A stretch of DNA of 64,000 bases from DATHBD01 sp035296325 (GTDB lineage: Bacteria > Actinomycetota > Actinomycetes > Mycobacteriales > Micromonosporaceae). Location of the stretch: the NCBI GenBank assembly GCA_035296325.1, contig DATHBD010000012.1, positions 1-64,000 of the forward strand, given 5' to 3'. Each line of letters begins with the position of its first letter. Position 1 is the first letter of the stretch. Position numbers and translations under genes: made by a program. A model generated the notes under the pieces. The model was not told the origin of the DNA, made no database searches, and saw only the letters and a list, made by a program, of their open reading frames with translations. Positions 7,858-15,667 of the stretch are shown piece after piece.

Positions 7858-8917
7858 GGATGGCGCTCAGCACGGCACCCGCCCGGTCGGTGCCGGCATC
7901 GTCGACGTCGAGGTGGGTGACCAGGCGTGCGGTCCGCGGGCCGAGCACGGACACCAGGATGCCCTCCGCCCGGGCGGCCGCACCCAGCGCCGGCGCGTCG
8001 ATCCGGGCGCCCCGCAGATCCAGTGGCACGATGTTGGTCCGCACCTGCGCCGGGTCGACGACGCCGAAGTCGCCCAGCACCTCGGCGAGCCGCCGGGCCC
8101 GCGCGTGGTCATCGGCCAGGCGCGCCACGTGGTGCCGCAGCGCGTACTGCCCGGCCGCGGCGAGAATCCCGGCCTGACGCATGCCGCCGCCCATCCGCTT
8201 GCGGATCCACCGCGCCCGCTCGATCCGCTCGGCGGTGGAGATCACCAGCGATCCGACCGGCGCGCCGAGGCCCTTGGAGAGGGAGACCTGCACCGTGTCG
8301 AAGAGGGCGCCGTACTCGGCCAGGCGTACGCCGTCCGCGACGGACGCGTGCCAGATCCGCGCGCCGTCGCAGTGCAGCGCAAGGCCGGTCGAGTCGGCCA
8401 GGCGCCGCAGATCCTTCAGTACCGCCAGCGGGATGACCCCGCCGCCGCCCCGATTGTGCGTCTGCTCGACCGCGATGGCGCGGGTGGGGACCGCGAAGTA
8501 CCCGTCCGGCCGGATCATGTCCGCGACCACGTCCACGTCGAGCCGGGCGCCGACGGTCGGCCAGGTCCGCGACGACACGCCGCCGTACGCGGCGGCCGCG
8601 CCGATCTCGTACGTCACGACGTGGGCGTCGGCGTCGCAGAGCAGCTCCTCCCCCGGCGGCACCAGTAACTGCAGTGCGATCTGGTTGGCCATGGAGCCGG
8701 TCGGGGTGAACAGCGCCGCCTCGTGCCCGAAGAGCGCGGCCACCTCCACCTGCAGCGCGTTGACCGTGGGGTCCTCGCCGTACACGTCGTCGCCCACCTC
8801 GGCGGCGGCCATGGCCGCACGCATGGCCACCGTCGGGCGGGTCACCGTGTCGCTGCGCAGGTCGATGGCTGCCGATGTCACGCCAGCCGGTGACGTCAAG
8901 CCAGCCGGTGACGTCAT
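7844..8917 (-). CDS. low-specificity L-threonine aldolase
   Basis: A 357-residue PLP-dependent fold-type I enzyme that cleaves threonine or allo-threonine to glycine and acetaldehyde. IDLRSDTVTRPT is the family N-terminal signature; GDDVYGEDPTVN, HNRGGGG, LHCDGARIWHA and the PLP lysine motif VSLSKGLGAP follow. The ATG at 8917 overlaps the TGA of the DAHP synthase gene, so it is the second gene of a leftward operon. The first 15 residues are a TSPAG repeat encoded by an 18-bp tandem repeat and are absent from the core fold. The pairing with aromatic biosynthesis has no obvious metabolic logic. Confidence 0.92.
   Translation of the reverse strand: MTSPAGLTSPAGVTSAAIDLRSDTVTRPTVAMRAAMAAAEVGDDVYGEDPTVNALQVEVAALFGHEAALFTPTGSMANQIALQLLVPPGEELLCDADAHVVTYEIGAAAAYGGVSSRTWPTVGARLDVDVVADMIRPDGYFAVPTRAIAVEQTHNRGGGGVIPLAVLKDLRRLADSTGLALHCDGARIWHASVADGVRLAEYGALFDTVQVSLSKGLGAPVGSLVISTAERIERARWIRKRMGGGMRQAGILAAAGQYALRHHVARLADDHARARRLAEVLGDFGVVDPAQVRTNIVPLDLRGARIDAPALGAAARAEGILVSVLGPRTARLVTHLDVDDAGTDRAGAVLSAILSAA
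8873..8916. repeat. 18-bp tandem repeat spanning the aroG/threonine aldolase junction
   Basis: About two and a half units of an 18-bp repeat with GCCAGCCGG between TGACGTCA boxes (8891-8898 and 8909-8916; a degenerate copy begins at 8873). On the minus strand it encodes the TSPAGL/TSPAGV N-terminus of threonine aldolase and covers the ATGA overlap. Confidence 0.75.
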
Positions 8918-10314
8918 CCCCGGAGCATCTCCGCGACCAGGAAGGCGAGCTCCAACGACTGCTGGGTGTTCAGTCGGGGGTCGCACGCGGTTTCGTACCG
9001 GTCGGGCAGGCTGATCTCCTCGATCGCCTGCGCCCCGCCCAGGCACTCGGTCACGTCGTCGCCGGTGAGCTCGACGTGCAGGCCGCCCGGGTGCGTCTCG
9101 AGCTCGCGGTGGACCTCGAAGTACCCCAGGACCTCGTCGACGATCCGGTCGAAGTGCCGGGTCTTGTACCCGTTCGACGACTCGACGGTGTTGCCGTGCA
9201 TCGGGTCGCACTGCCACACCACCTTGCAGCCGCTGGCGGTGACCTTCTCGACGATCGGCGGGAGCGCGTCGCGGACCTTGCCGTTGCCCATCCGGGCGAC
9301 GAACGTCAGCCGACCCGGCACGTTGTCCGGGTTGAGCTTCTCGAACAGCTCGATGGCCTGCTCCGGCGTGGTGGTCGGGCCGAGCTTGACGCCGATCGGA
9401 TTGTTGAGCCGGGAGAGGAAGTCGACGTGCGCGCCGTCAATCTGGCGGGTGCGCTCGCCGATCCAGAGGAAGTGCCCGGACAGCCCGTACGGCCGGCCGC
9501 CGGACACCCGGGTGAGCGCCCGCTCGTACTCCAGCGCCAGCGCCTCGTGCGAGCAGTACAGCGTCACGCTGCGCAGCGCCTGATCGTCGGTGACCCCGCA
9601 GGCGCGCATGAAGCCGAGCGCCCGGTCGATCTCGCGGGCGATCGCCTCGTACCGCTCGCCCGCCCGCGAGGTGCGCACGAAGCCCTTGTTCCAGTCGTGC
9701 ACCGCGTGCAGGTCCGCCATGCCGCCGCCGAGGTACGCCCGGAGCATGTTCATCGCGCTGGACGCGTTGGCGTACGCCCGGATCATCCGCTGCGGGTCGG
9801 CCACCCGGGCCTCGGGAGTCGGCTCCAACGAGTTGATCATGTCGCCGCGGTACGCCGGGAGGCCGAGCGCGTCGAGCGGCTGGGATCTCGGCTTGGTGTA
9901 CTGGCCGGCCACCCGACCCACCTTGATCACCGGCAGCGACGCACCGTAGGTCAGCACCACGGCCATCTGGAGCAGCGTGCGGGCGTTGGCCAGCAGGTGA
10001 CTCTCGGTGTTGTCAGCGAAGGTCTCCGCGCAGTCCCCGCCCTGGAGCAGGAACGCCTTTCCCTCGGCAACCAGCGCAAGGCGATCCCGGAGCTGGTCGC
10101 ACTCGTACGGGGCCACCACGGAGGGGACGGTGGAGAGCACCTGACACACCTCGTCGGCCGCTTCCGGGTCGGGCCAGGGCGGTGTCTGCGCCCGCGGCAG
10201 CGTGCGCCACACGTCGAGGCCATACGCCTCGGTGCCGCTGCCTTTCGGGGCGAGCTGGGCGAATTCTGGGCCGGGGTACCGGATGTGGTGCCATTCCTGC
10301 TGCCGCATGAACAC
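8914..10314 (-). CDS. aroG: class II 3-deoxy-7-phosphoheptulonate (DAHP) synthase
   Basis: A 466-residue plant/mycobacterial-type DAHP synthase that condenses phosphoenolpyruvate and erythrose 4-phosphate, the first step of the shikimate pathway. Family segments include FLLQGGDCAETF (metal-ligand Cys), GRVAGQYTKPRS, GVKLGPTTTPEQ, VVWQCDPMHGNT and HPGGLHVELTGDDVTECLGG. Starts GTG 10314 and ATG 10308 are both possible. It has 405 bp of upstream sequence, unusually long here, with a 17-codon aromatic-containing ORF. As recalled, the M. tuberculosis homolog (Rv2178c) is feedback-inhibited by aromatic amino acids and binds chorismate mutase. Confidence 0.95.
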   Translation of the reverse strand: MFMRQQEWHHIRYPGPEFAQLAPKGSGTEAYGLDVWRTLPRAQTPPWPDPEAADEVCQVLSTVPSVVAPYECDQLRDRLALVAEGKAFLLQGGDCAETFADNTESHLLANARTLLQMAVVLTYGASLPVIKVGRVAGQYTKPRSQPLDALGLPAYRGDMINSLEPTPEARVADPQRMIRAYANASSAMNMLRAYLGGGMADLHAVHDWNKGFVRTSRAGERYEAIAREIDRALGFMRACGVTDDQALRSVTLYCSHEALALEYERALTRVSGGRPYGLSGHFLWIGERTRQIDGAHVDFLSRLNNPIGVKLGPTTTPEQAIELFEKLNPDNVPGRLTFVARMGNGKVRDALPPIVEKVTASGCKVVWQCDPMHGNTVESSNGYKTRHFDRIVDEVLGYFEVHRELETHPGGLHVELTGDDVTECLGGAQAIEEISLPDRYETACDPRLNTQQSLELAFLVAEMLRG

Positions 10315-10719
10315 AAGCGTACGTTCGTCGCCACGGTGTTTGTGCGCGGAGGGGTGGCCGGGATGTCACCAGGTGGGAAACCCCGCGGGTGGGAAACCCG
10401 GTGTGCGCAGCGCCGCCATCGCCACGCACACCGGGCGGGTACCGCGCGAAGCGTCCGTCAACGCTCCGGCCCGCACCCTAGACGCCGCCGACCCGCTCGC
10501 CGACCGCGTCTACAGTGGATGTCTCTCCCCCGTTCAGGCCGATCCATCTGCCGACCGCAGACGTCGCCCTCCGTCATGCCCACCCACACACTAGGTGACC
10601 GCACCGGGCAACACCAGGCCGCACGAGCCTCCGGCCGACACATTTCACAGGTGTTTACACATGCGTCACATGGCGCGGGCATGGCCGAGCAGATACGCAC
10701 GGCGATCTCGTCCGGTCGT
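10315..10719. other. leader/promoter region of aroG, with direct repeats and a short ORF
   Basis: This 405-bp gap is upstream of aroG and downstream of the winged-helix gene, all on the minus strand. It contains two identical 12-bp direct repeats GGTGGGAAACCC (10372-10383 and 10388-10399) and a 17-codon ORF on the minus strand (10419 to 10366). An A+T-richer stretch near 10630-10665 is repetitive in CACA. No tRNA or known riboswitch was recognised. Confidence 0.5.
10366..10419 (-). CDS. possible 17-codon leader peptide upstream of aroG
   Basis: ATG at 10419 opens a 17-codon frame with two GFP motifs (Phe codons 9 and 14) and a Trp codon immediately before TGA, 50 to 60 nt before aroG. The two GGGTTTCCCACC repeats (minus strand) that encode GFP can fold in several ways. 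Streptomyces class II DAHP synthase genes are reported to have a Trp-rich attenuator peptide in this place. Here there is a single Trp, no clear SD and no clean terminator hairpin, so this is only a candidate. Confidence 0.25.
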   Translation of the reverse strand: MAALRTPGFPPAGFPTW

Positions 10720-11280
10720 TCATTCCGAGACGACCACAACGGCGATTTCCGCATCGTCGTCCAGCCGGTACCCGACGCCGCGCACCGTGACGAGTCCTTC
10801 AGCGCAGGGCCCGAGCTTGGCCCGCAGGCGCCGCACGTGGACATCGACGGTGCGTTCACCGCCGACCATCTCGTAATCCCACACCTGACGCAGCAGCTGG
10901 CCGCGGCTGAATACCCGACGGGGGTGCTGGCAGAGAAAGGCCAACAGGTCGTACTCCCGCCGCGCGAGGTGGACCGGCATGCCGTCCCGCAGCACCGTCC
11001 GCGACCTGGTCTGCACCCGCAGGGTGGCCCGCTCGCCGCACGGTGACCCGACCAGCCGCAGTGCGGCATGCTCGCGAGCCGGTGGTGACGCGGCCACGCC
11101 GACCTCGGCGGGGTGCACCCCGATCGCAGAGCGCGCGGCACCGTGGCCGGCGGCGGCGAGCTCCTGCAGGTCCGAGACGAGGCGGTGCGCCGCGAGCGGC
11201 AGCACCTCTCCGGAAACCGTGATCTGCACCGTGATGGTCACGTCCGGTGCGCCAGTGGTCAGCGCACGTGCCTCCGACAT
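10720..11280 (-). CDS. OmpR/PhoB-type winged-helix DNA-binding protein without a receiver domain
   Basis: A 186-residue protein whose C-terminal 95 residues are a typical OmpR-type winged helix (HLARREYDLLAFLCQHPRRVFSRGQLLRQVW...VDVHVRRLRAKLG...VRGVGYRLD). The N-terminal 90 residues do not form a receiver: they lack the acidic pocket and phospho-Asp, and resemble a small alpha/beta domain of unknown role. Control is therefore probably not by a histidine kinase. ATG at 11280 follows GAAGGAGAG, a good RBS. It lies 34 bp after the rhodanese gene and is probably co-transcribed with it. Confidence 0.85.
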   Translation of the reverse strand: MSEARALTTGAPDVTITVQITVSGEVLPLAAHRLVSDLQELAAAGHGAARSAIGVHPAEVGVAASPPAREHAALRLVGSPCGERATLRVQTRSRTVLRDGMPVHLARREYDLLAFLCQHPRRVFSRGQLLRQVWDYEMVGGERTVDVHVRRLRAKLGPCAEGLVTVRGVGYRLDDDAEIAVVVVSE

Positions 11281-11314
11281 TGACGGCTCTCCTTCGCGTG
11301 CGACAGGTGGTGCG

Positions 11315-11746
11315 TTACGCCGGCTCCGATCCCCCGACCGTCGGGAGTCCGGCGGCCCGCCACGCGGCGAACCCGCCAATGAGATCGGTGGCCCGGTACA
11401 GCCCCAGGTCCTGCAGTGATGCGGCGGCCAACGACGAGCTGTACCCCTCCTGACACACCACGATCACCAACAGGTCATAGCGGTCCGCCACCGCCAGGCG
11501 CGCATCACTGCGGGGATCCAGGCGCCATTCAAGGACGTTACGCGCTACCGGCAGCGCATCGGGGATCATGCCGTGCTCGGCATGCTGGGCGGCCGACCGG
11601 GTATCGACCAGAATTGCGCCGTCGCGTTGCATGGCCAACGCTTCCTCGGGGGTGCACCGACGGATTCGCGCCCTGGCAGCGGCAAGGATTTCGACAATGC
11701 TCCGGGAGCCGGCCGGCGCCGCCGCAGAAAATCTCCCGCGCACCAT
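11315..11746 (-). CDS. single-domain rhodanese (sulfurtransferase) protein
   Basis: A 143-residue protein with one rhodanese domain. LVDTRSAAQHAEHGMIPDALPV is the N-terminal signature, and VVCQEGYSSSLAAASL carries the active-site Cys in a CQEGYSS loop. It ends GGFAAWRAAGLP, the usual C-terminal helix. It probably moves sulfane sulfur in the cytoplasm; the acceptor is unknown. It is followed after 34 bp by a receiver-less winged-helix protein, so a redox- or sulfur-linked regulatory role is possible but unproven. Confidence 0.88.
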   Translation of the reverse strand: MVRGRFSAAAPAGSRSIVEILAAARARIRRCTPEEALAMQRDGAILVDTRSAAQHAEHGMIPDALPVARNVLEWRLDPRSDARLAVADRYDLLVIVVCQEGYSSSLAAASLQDLGLYRATDLIGGFAAWRAAGLPTVGGSEPA

Positions 11747-11920
11747 TCCTCACCTGCCTTCGAAAATGACTCCACGGTCAACCCGCGCCGATCAAGTCCG
11801 TATCGGGTCATACCATCCAGAAAACGGAGCGTACGCAGCGAACCCGACGCCTGCCCGCAGCCGTGTACCAGAATCCGGGCACCGCAAACCTCGGACCGCA
11901 CACCCGACGAGCACCCCCGA

Positions 11921-12337
11921 CTAGCGCCCCGATGTCGACCGGTCCGGCGCCGACCGCTCCGGTGGCGGCAGCCGCAGCGCGCGCGGGCCGACCACCCGGG
12001 CGCCCAGGGCGCCGGCCCGGTCCCGCAGCCCCCGGTCGGCGGTCACCAACCAGCGCTCCCGCTCCGCGGGCTGCTCAGCCAGCAATGCCACGATGGCGTC
12101 GTCACCGGAGCCGGGTGCCGGCACGACCCGTACCCCGGCAACGCTGGCCACCCCTCGGGCCGCGCCCTCCACGACGAGCACGACTTCGGCGGTCCCGGAC
12201 GCCTCGGCCAGCACGCCTGACCCGGCCGCGGCGAGCCGATCGCGCAGCCGGACCGTGGCGCCGGCTCGGTCCCGCCACCAGCCGTCCGGTACCGATCCCA
12301 CGACGTTGGCCGCGTCGATGACAACAAGGGTCTGCAC
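11921..12337 (-). CDS. NYN/PIN-like domain protein
   Basis: About 138 residues from the GTG at 12337 (upstream in-frame GTG at 12355 also possible). LVVIDAANVVGSVPDGWWRDR is the NYN-type N-terminal motif with the first metal-binding Asp. GSGDDAIVALL supplies further acidic residues and RWLVTADRGLRDRAGALGARVVGP the third strand with Asp. This is the pattern of NYN/YacP-like PIN-fold nucleases, which cut RNA in better known members. It is divergent from a roadblock-domain gene. No partner or target is visible. Confidence 0.75.
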   Translation of the reverse strand: MQTLVVIDAANVVGSVPDGWWRDRAGATVRLRDRLAAAGSGVLAEASGTAEVVLVVEGAARGVASVAGVRVVPAPGSGDDAIVALLAEQPAERERWLVTADRGLRDRAGALGARVVGPRALRLPPPERSAPDRSTSGR

Positions 12338-12482
12338 ACCTCGGTCGTACCGCACCGGAGCCGGACCCGCGAACGGCGCGCCGGCGCAACCGGCGAATAG
12401 TGCACCGGGGGTCCCGTTGCAGGCTCGCCGTCCGTATCATGCCGGTGACACAACGCCGTACCGGCGAGAGGACGGGCCCAGC

Positions 12483-12869
12483 GTGACGAGCCCCGCACCG
12501 AATGTCGACTGGCTCCTCGACGACCTGGTCGGCCGGGTGCCCGGCGTGCAGCAGGCGACGATCCTGTCGCCCGACGGACTGCTGCTGGGCTCCTCGGCGG
12601 GGCTCACCCGGGAGGATGCCGAGCACCTGGCCGCGGTGGCCGCCGGCATGCAGAGCCTGGCCCGCGGCGCGAGCCGGCGCTTCGGTGGCGGTGCGGTGCG
12701 GCAGACGGTGATCGAGATGGACTCGGCGTTCCTCTTCGTCGCCGCGTCCGGGCAGGGCGCATGCATCGCCGTGATCAGCGACGGCCAGTCCGATCTCGGC
12801 GCCGTCGCCTACGAGATGACCCTGCTGGCCAGCCGGGTCGGGCAGTACCTCGCTTCGCCCGCCGGTTGA
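12483..12869 (+). CDS. roadblock/LC7 domain protein (MglB-like)
   Basis: A 128-residue protein made of one roadblock/LC7 domain (LLDDLVGRVPGVQQATILSPDGLLLGSS...AFLFVAASGQGACIAVISD). In actinobacteria such proteins usually sit in conservon operons with a sensor kinase, a DUF742 protein and a small GTPase, where the domain acts as a GTPase regulator or scaffold. Here it is solitary, flanked by a NYN protein and a convergent anti-sigma-like gene, so its GTPase partner must be elsewhere if it exists. The GTG at 12483 is chosen because the domain begins about 8 residues later. Confidence 0.88.
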   Translation: MTSPAPNVDWLLDDLVGRVPGVQQATILSPDGLLLGSSAGLTREDAEHLAAVAAGMQSLARGASRRFGGGAVRQTVIEMDSAFLFVAASGQGACIAVISDGQSDLGAVAYEMTLLASRVGQYLASPAG

Positions 12870-12873
12870 TGGG

Positions 12874-13983
12874 CTAGCGCTCCACCTGCACCACGACGCC
12901 GTCGGTGGCGATGTCGCCGATGGCGACGGTGCCGTCCGCCAGCACGGCCATCCAGCGCAGCCGCGCCGGCCCGGCCGGCGCGTCGGCGGGCACCCGTACC
13001 CGCATCGCGAACGTTGCCGAGGAGTGCGCCCCGATTTCCCGGATCGCGCAGTTGAGCCGGAACGTGCTGGCGAGGCCGTCGAACGTCTGCCGGTACACCG
13101 GGCACGGCGCCAGGCGGTACGGCCGCGGGAACGTGTTGCGCACGGTGACGGTGTAGTCCAGGTCGGTACCGGCCCGGGTGGTGTCCGGTGCCGTGATCTG
13201 CACCGTCAACGGCGCGTTGAGCAGCGGCGGCTGGACGTACCAGGAACCGATGCTGAGTCGGCAGTCCATGGTGAGCTTCAGATCCGGCAGGGGAATCTCC
13301 CGCCCCTGTACGGTCAACGCGGCGTCGCGGTACCCGGTCGGGCCGGAGTCGTTGCACCCCCCGACGATGTCGATGCGGGCCGCTTCGCCGCCGTCGATGG
13401 TCGCCGGGTACTGCTTGATACCACCGTCGACGGACGTACCGGCGGTGACCGGTATCCGGGTTCGCCGCCCGGTGGTGATGTCCACCCCGGTCAGCTCCGC
13501 GGAGCCGGCGAGGGTGCAGCGGGGCACCATGCTGCCGCCCATCAGTACGGTGAGGACCGGCCCCCCACTCGGCGTCTGGCTCCGCTCCACCCACGTGTTG
13601 TCGACCATGTCGGCGACGGCACACGGCTCCCGGTCCGGCCGAGGGCTGCGCCGCGCCAGATCCGTTGGCGGGTCGGCCGGGGTGTCCAGCCACGGGACCA
13701 CCGCGGCCGACAGGCCGCCGACCGGCGGCGCGGCCGACAGGCCGCCGGTCGGCGGCGCGCCCGACGGGCCGCCGATCGGCGCGGCCCGGCCGCCGCGCAG
13801 TTCGGCGACCGCCGGGATACCGACGAGGACGGCACCCACCAGCGCTACGACGGCCACGGCGGCGCGACGGCGGGTGCGTCTGCGTCGGACGCCGACCTGG
13901 ATCCGTCCGACGGCATCCGGCCATGCCGGCAGCGCCCGCGCGGAGTCGGTGAGCACCTCGCGCAGTTCCTGTTCCAGGCTCAT
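12874..13983 (-). CDS. membrane-anchored secreted protein, partner of the SigE-type sigma factor
   Basis: A 369-residue protein with a cytoplasmic N-terminus of about 38 residues (MSLEQELREVLTDSARALP), a basic stretch (RRRRTRRRAA), one membrane helix (about 40-60) and a large extracellular domain. That domain has paired cysteines (EPCAVAD, PRCTLAG, GGCNDSG, MDCRLS, APCPVY, LNCAI) and ends in a beta-sandwich-like segment. ATG at 13983 overlaps the sigma-factor stop (ATGA). Genes in this place next to SigE-family sigma factors are commonly their regulators; the short cytoplasmic part lacks a recognisable zinc anti-sigma motif. A 9-residue repeat (GGLSAAPPV) follows the helix. Confidence 0.65.
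   Translation of the reverse strand: MSLEQELREVLTDSARALPAWPDAVGRIQVGVRRRRTRRRAAVAVVALVGAVLVGIPAVAELRGGRAAPIGGPSGAPPTGGLSAAPPVGGLSAAVVPWLDTPADPPTDLARRSPRPDREPCAVADMVDNTWVERSQTPSGGPVLTVLMGGSMVPRCTLAGSAELTGVDITTGRRTRIPVTAGTSVDGGIKQYPATIDGGEAARIDIVGGCNDSGPTGYRDAALTVQGREIPLPDLKLTMDCRLSIGSWYVQPPLLNAPLTVQITAPDTTRAGTDLDYTVTVRNTFPRPYRLAPCPVYRQTFDGLASTFRLNCAIREIGAHSSATFAMRVRVPADAPAGPARLRWMAVLADGTVAIGDIATDGVVVQVER
13703..13783. repeat. 27-bp tandem repeat in the sigma-partner gene
   Basis: Three 27-bp units (13703, 13730, 13757); the first two differ only at one or two bases and the third is diverged. They encode Gly-Gly-Leu-Ser-Ala-Ala-Pro-Pro-type nonapeptides next to the membrane helix. Confidence 0.75.
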
Positions 13984-14483
13984 CGCGCGTCACTTCCTTC
14001 GGGGGCGGCGGTCGCCATCGCGGCCCGCAGCTTCGCCATCGCCCGGGACCCGTTGCTCTTCACCGTGCCGATTGAGCACCCGAGCAGGTCAGCGACCTGC
14101 GACTCGGACAGGTCGGCGTAGAACCGCAGGACGAGCACGGCACGCTGCTGGCGGGGCAGCGTCGCCAACAGCCGCCACAGCGTCTGATCCCGCGGTTCGG
14201 AGTCGGAGTAGCCGGTTTCCGGCACGTCGTCCACCAGCCGTTCCCGGCGCAGCGACCGGAGCCGGTTGAGGTGCCGGTTGACGATGATCCGCCGCAGGTA
14301 ACCCTCGGGGTCGTCCTGGCGCCGGATCCGCTGCCAGGACAGCCCGGCCCGCTCCAGCGCGTCCTGCACCAGGTCGTCGGCCAGGTGGGCGTCACCGGTC
14401 AGGACGTAGGCGAAGCGCAGTAGTTCGGCGTGTCGGCGCCGCACGTACTCGTCGAATGTCGCCGGGGCGTCCCAGTGGGTCAT
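13980..14483 (-). CDS. SigE-family ECF RNA polymerase sigma factor
   Basis: A 167-residue ECF sigma factor. Region 2 reads ELLRFAYVLTGDAHLADDLVQDALERA (core binding and -10 recognition); region 4 is LPRQQRAVLVLRFYADLSESQVADLLGCSIGTVKS with its helix-turn-helix. The residues after the turn are NGSRAMAKL where most relatives have TVSRALAKL. It forms a two-gene leftward operon, with a 4-bp overlap, with a membrane protein that is its likely regulator. Its promoter region contains the dyad CACCCCTTGGTG shortly before the start. Confidence 0.9.
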   Translation of the reverse strand: MTHWDAPATFDEYVRRRHAELLRFAYVLTGDAHLADDLVQDALERAGLSWQRIRRQDDPEGYLRRIIVNRHLNRLRSLRRERLVDDVPETGYSDSEPRDQTLWRLLATLPRQQRAVLVLRFYADLSESQVADLLGCSIGTVKSNGSRAMAKLRAAMATAAPEGSDAR

Positions 14484-14530
14484 GCACCTAGGACACCAAG
14501 GGGTGCCTCAACGGTTGCACGCGCCCCGGG

Positions 14531-15613
14531 TCACCGCGTACGGGGCAGGCGCAGCGCGATGGTCGGCGCGTCCACCATGACCGAGCCCGGCTCCGCCTCG
14601 ACCGGCACGCTGACCATCCGGTCGGCCCGGAAAACCTCGACGTGCTCGTGAAGCTCGACGGCGTCCCACTCGCCCAGGGAGACCGGCTGCCCGGCCGGAA
14701 GCTTGGACCGGCGGGGCGGCGCGGCGGGATCGGGGCGGGCCAGCAGCACGCAGCCGTTGGTGCTCAGGTCGGTGGCCACGACCGTGTCATCGGCCAGTTC
14801 CAGCCGCAGGTGGCTGCGGCTCACCCAGCGGCCGGCCCGTTCGTCGAGGTACTCCGCGATGCCGACGCCGTCCGGCCCGTCCGGCGCCCGGCCGATGCTG
14901 ACCGGCCGCCCGGCGTGCAGCGCGAAGCGGCTCCGCACCACGCCGTCGATCCGCACCGCGGCCGGCACCGCGTACGGCCGTGGACCGACGTCGGTGAGCC
15001 GTTCGGCGTGCCGCGGACATCCCGGCACCCCGTCCGCGCTCAGCTGCGGGGGCGGCTGGCTGGGAGATCGGTTCGGATCGAAGCTGGGGCAGCCCGGCTC
15101 CGGACACCGCCAGAGCCGGCTCAGCACGCCGCCGACAGTGGCGGGCCGGCGCGGTGGCGACCCGGCCGGGAGCAGCGACACGGCGCCCTCGACCGGCAAC
15201 GGCGTCATCCAGGCTCCCGGGAAGCCGCGCAACTGCGCCGCGGTCAGCACCGGCTGGTCCAACGCCAGCCCCACCTCGCACACCCGGTCCAGCGCTGACA
15301 TACCGGCTGGGATGATCTCCACCAGCCCGTCGTCGGACCATCGGCGCAGCACCATCCGCTCGTTGGAGGTGAGATCGGGGTCGGAGAGCAGCCCGCGTTC
15401 CGCGACGCCGTACAGGGCGACGCCGGAATCGGCGAACTGGCGGCTCAGCCCGTCGATGAGCACACCGAGGCGAAGCAGGTTGGCCGGCCGCCCGACGTCC
15501 AGGCCGGGTAGCCGGACCGCCTCGGCGAGGTCCACGACCGCACCGGTGACCAGCGGATCGGTGGACAACCGCTGCTCGATTGCGTCCAGGGCGTTAGTGA
15601 CTTCGAATCGCAC
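14531..15613 (-). CDS. FHA-domain protein with NYN/Zc3h12a-like N-terminal domain and zinc ribbon
   Basis: 360 residues from the GTG at 15613. Residues about 20-140 match a PIN/NYN nuclease pattern: AVVDLAEAV (Asp28), ALYGVAERGLL (Glu72), DDGLVEIIPAGMSALDRV (Asp109) and PVLTAAQLRGF. A CPEPGC...GCPRH cluster in the middle could bind zinc. Residues about 230-330 are a forkhead-associated domain (SIGRAP, VSRSHLRLEL, DLSTNGC), which binds phosphothreonine. The FHA call is firm; the nuclease call is inference from spacing of acidic residues. A nuclease steered by Ser/Thr kinase signalling would fit, and a PASTA kinase is in the window. Confidence 0.75.
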   Translation of the reverse strand: MRFEVTNALDAIEQRLSTDPLVTGAVVDLAEAVRLPGLDVGRPANLLRLGVLIDGLSRQFADSGVALYGVAERGLLSDPDLTSNERMVLRRWSDDGLVEIIPAGMSALDRVCEVGLALDQPVLTAAQLRGFPGAWMTPLPVEGAVSLLPAGSPPRRPATVGGVLSRLWRCPEPGCPSFDPNRSPSQPPPQLSADGVPGCPRHAERLTDVGPRPYAVPAAVRIDGVVRSRFALHAGRPVSIGRAPDGPDGVGIAEYLDERAGRWVSRSHLRLELADDTVVATDLSTNGCVLLARPDPAAPPRRSKLPAGQPVSLGEWDAVELHEHVEVFRADRMVSVPVEAEPGSVMVDAPTIALRLPRTR

Positions 15614-15667
15614 CTGACCATGATGCCTGGTCAGGGCGCCGGCCGGAGAGCCCGGGGCGGGGCGACC

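Noticed and set aside
8891..8916. Two TGACGTCA palindromes as a regulatory site
   Set aside because: They are part of a coding tandem repeat (TSPAG) and are spaced by the repeat unit, so coding repetition explains them.
10630..10665. A DnaA-box cluster or origin in an A+T-richer stretch
   Set aside because: No TTATCCACA-type boxes are repeated, and none of the origin-linked genes is present.
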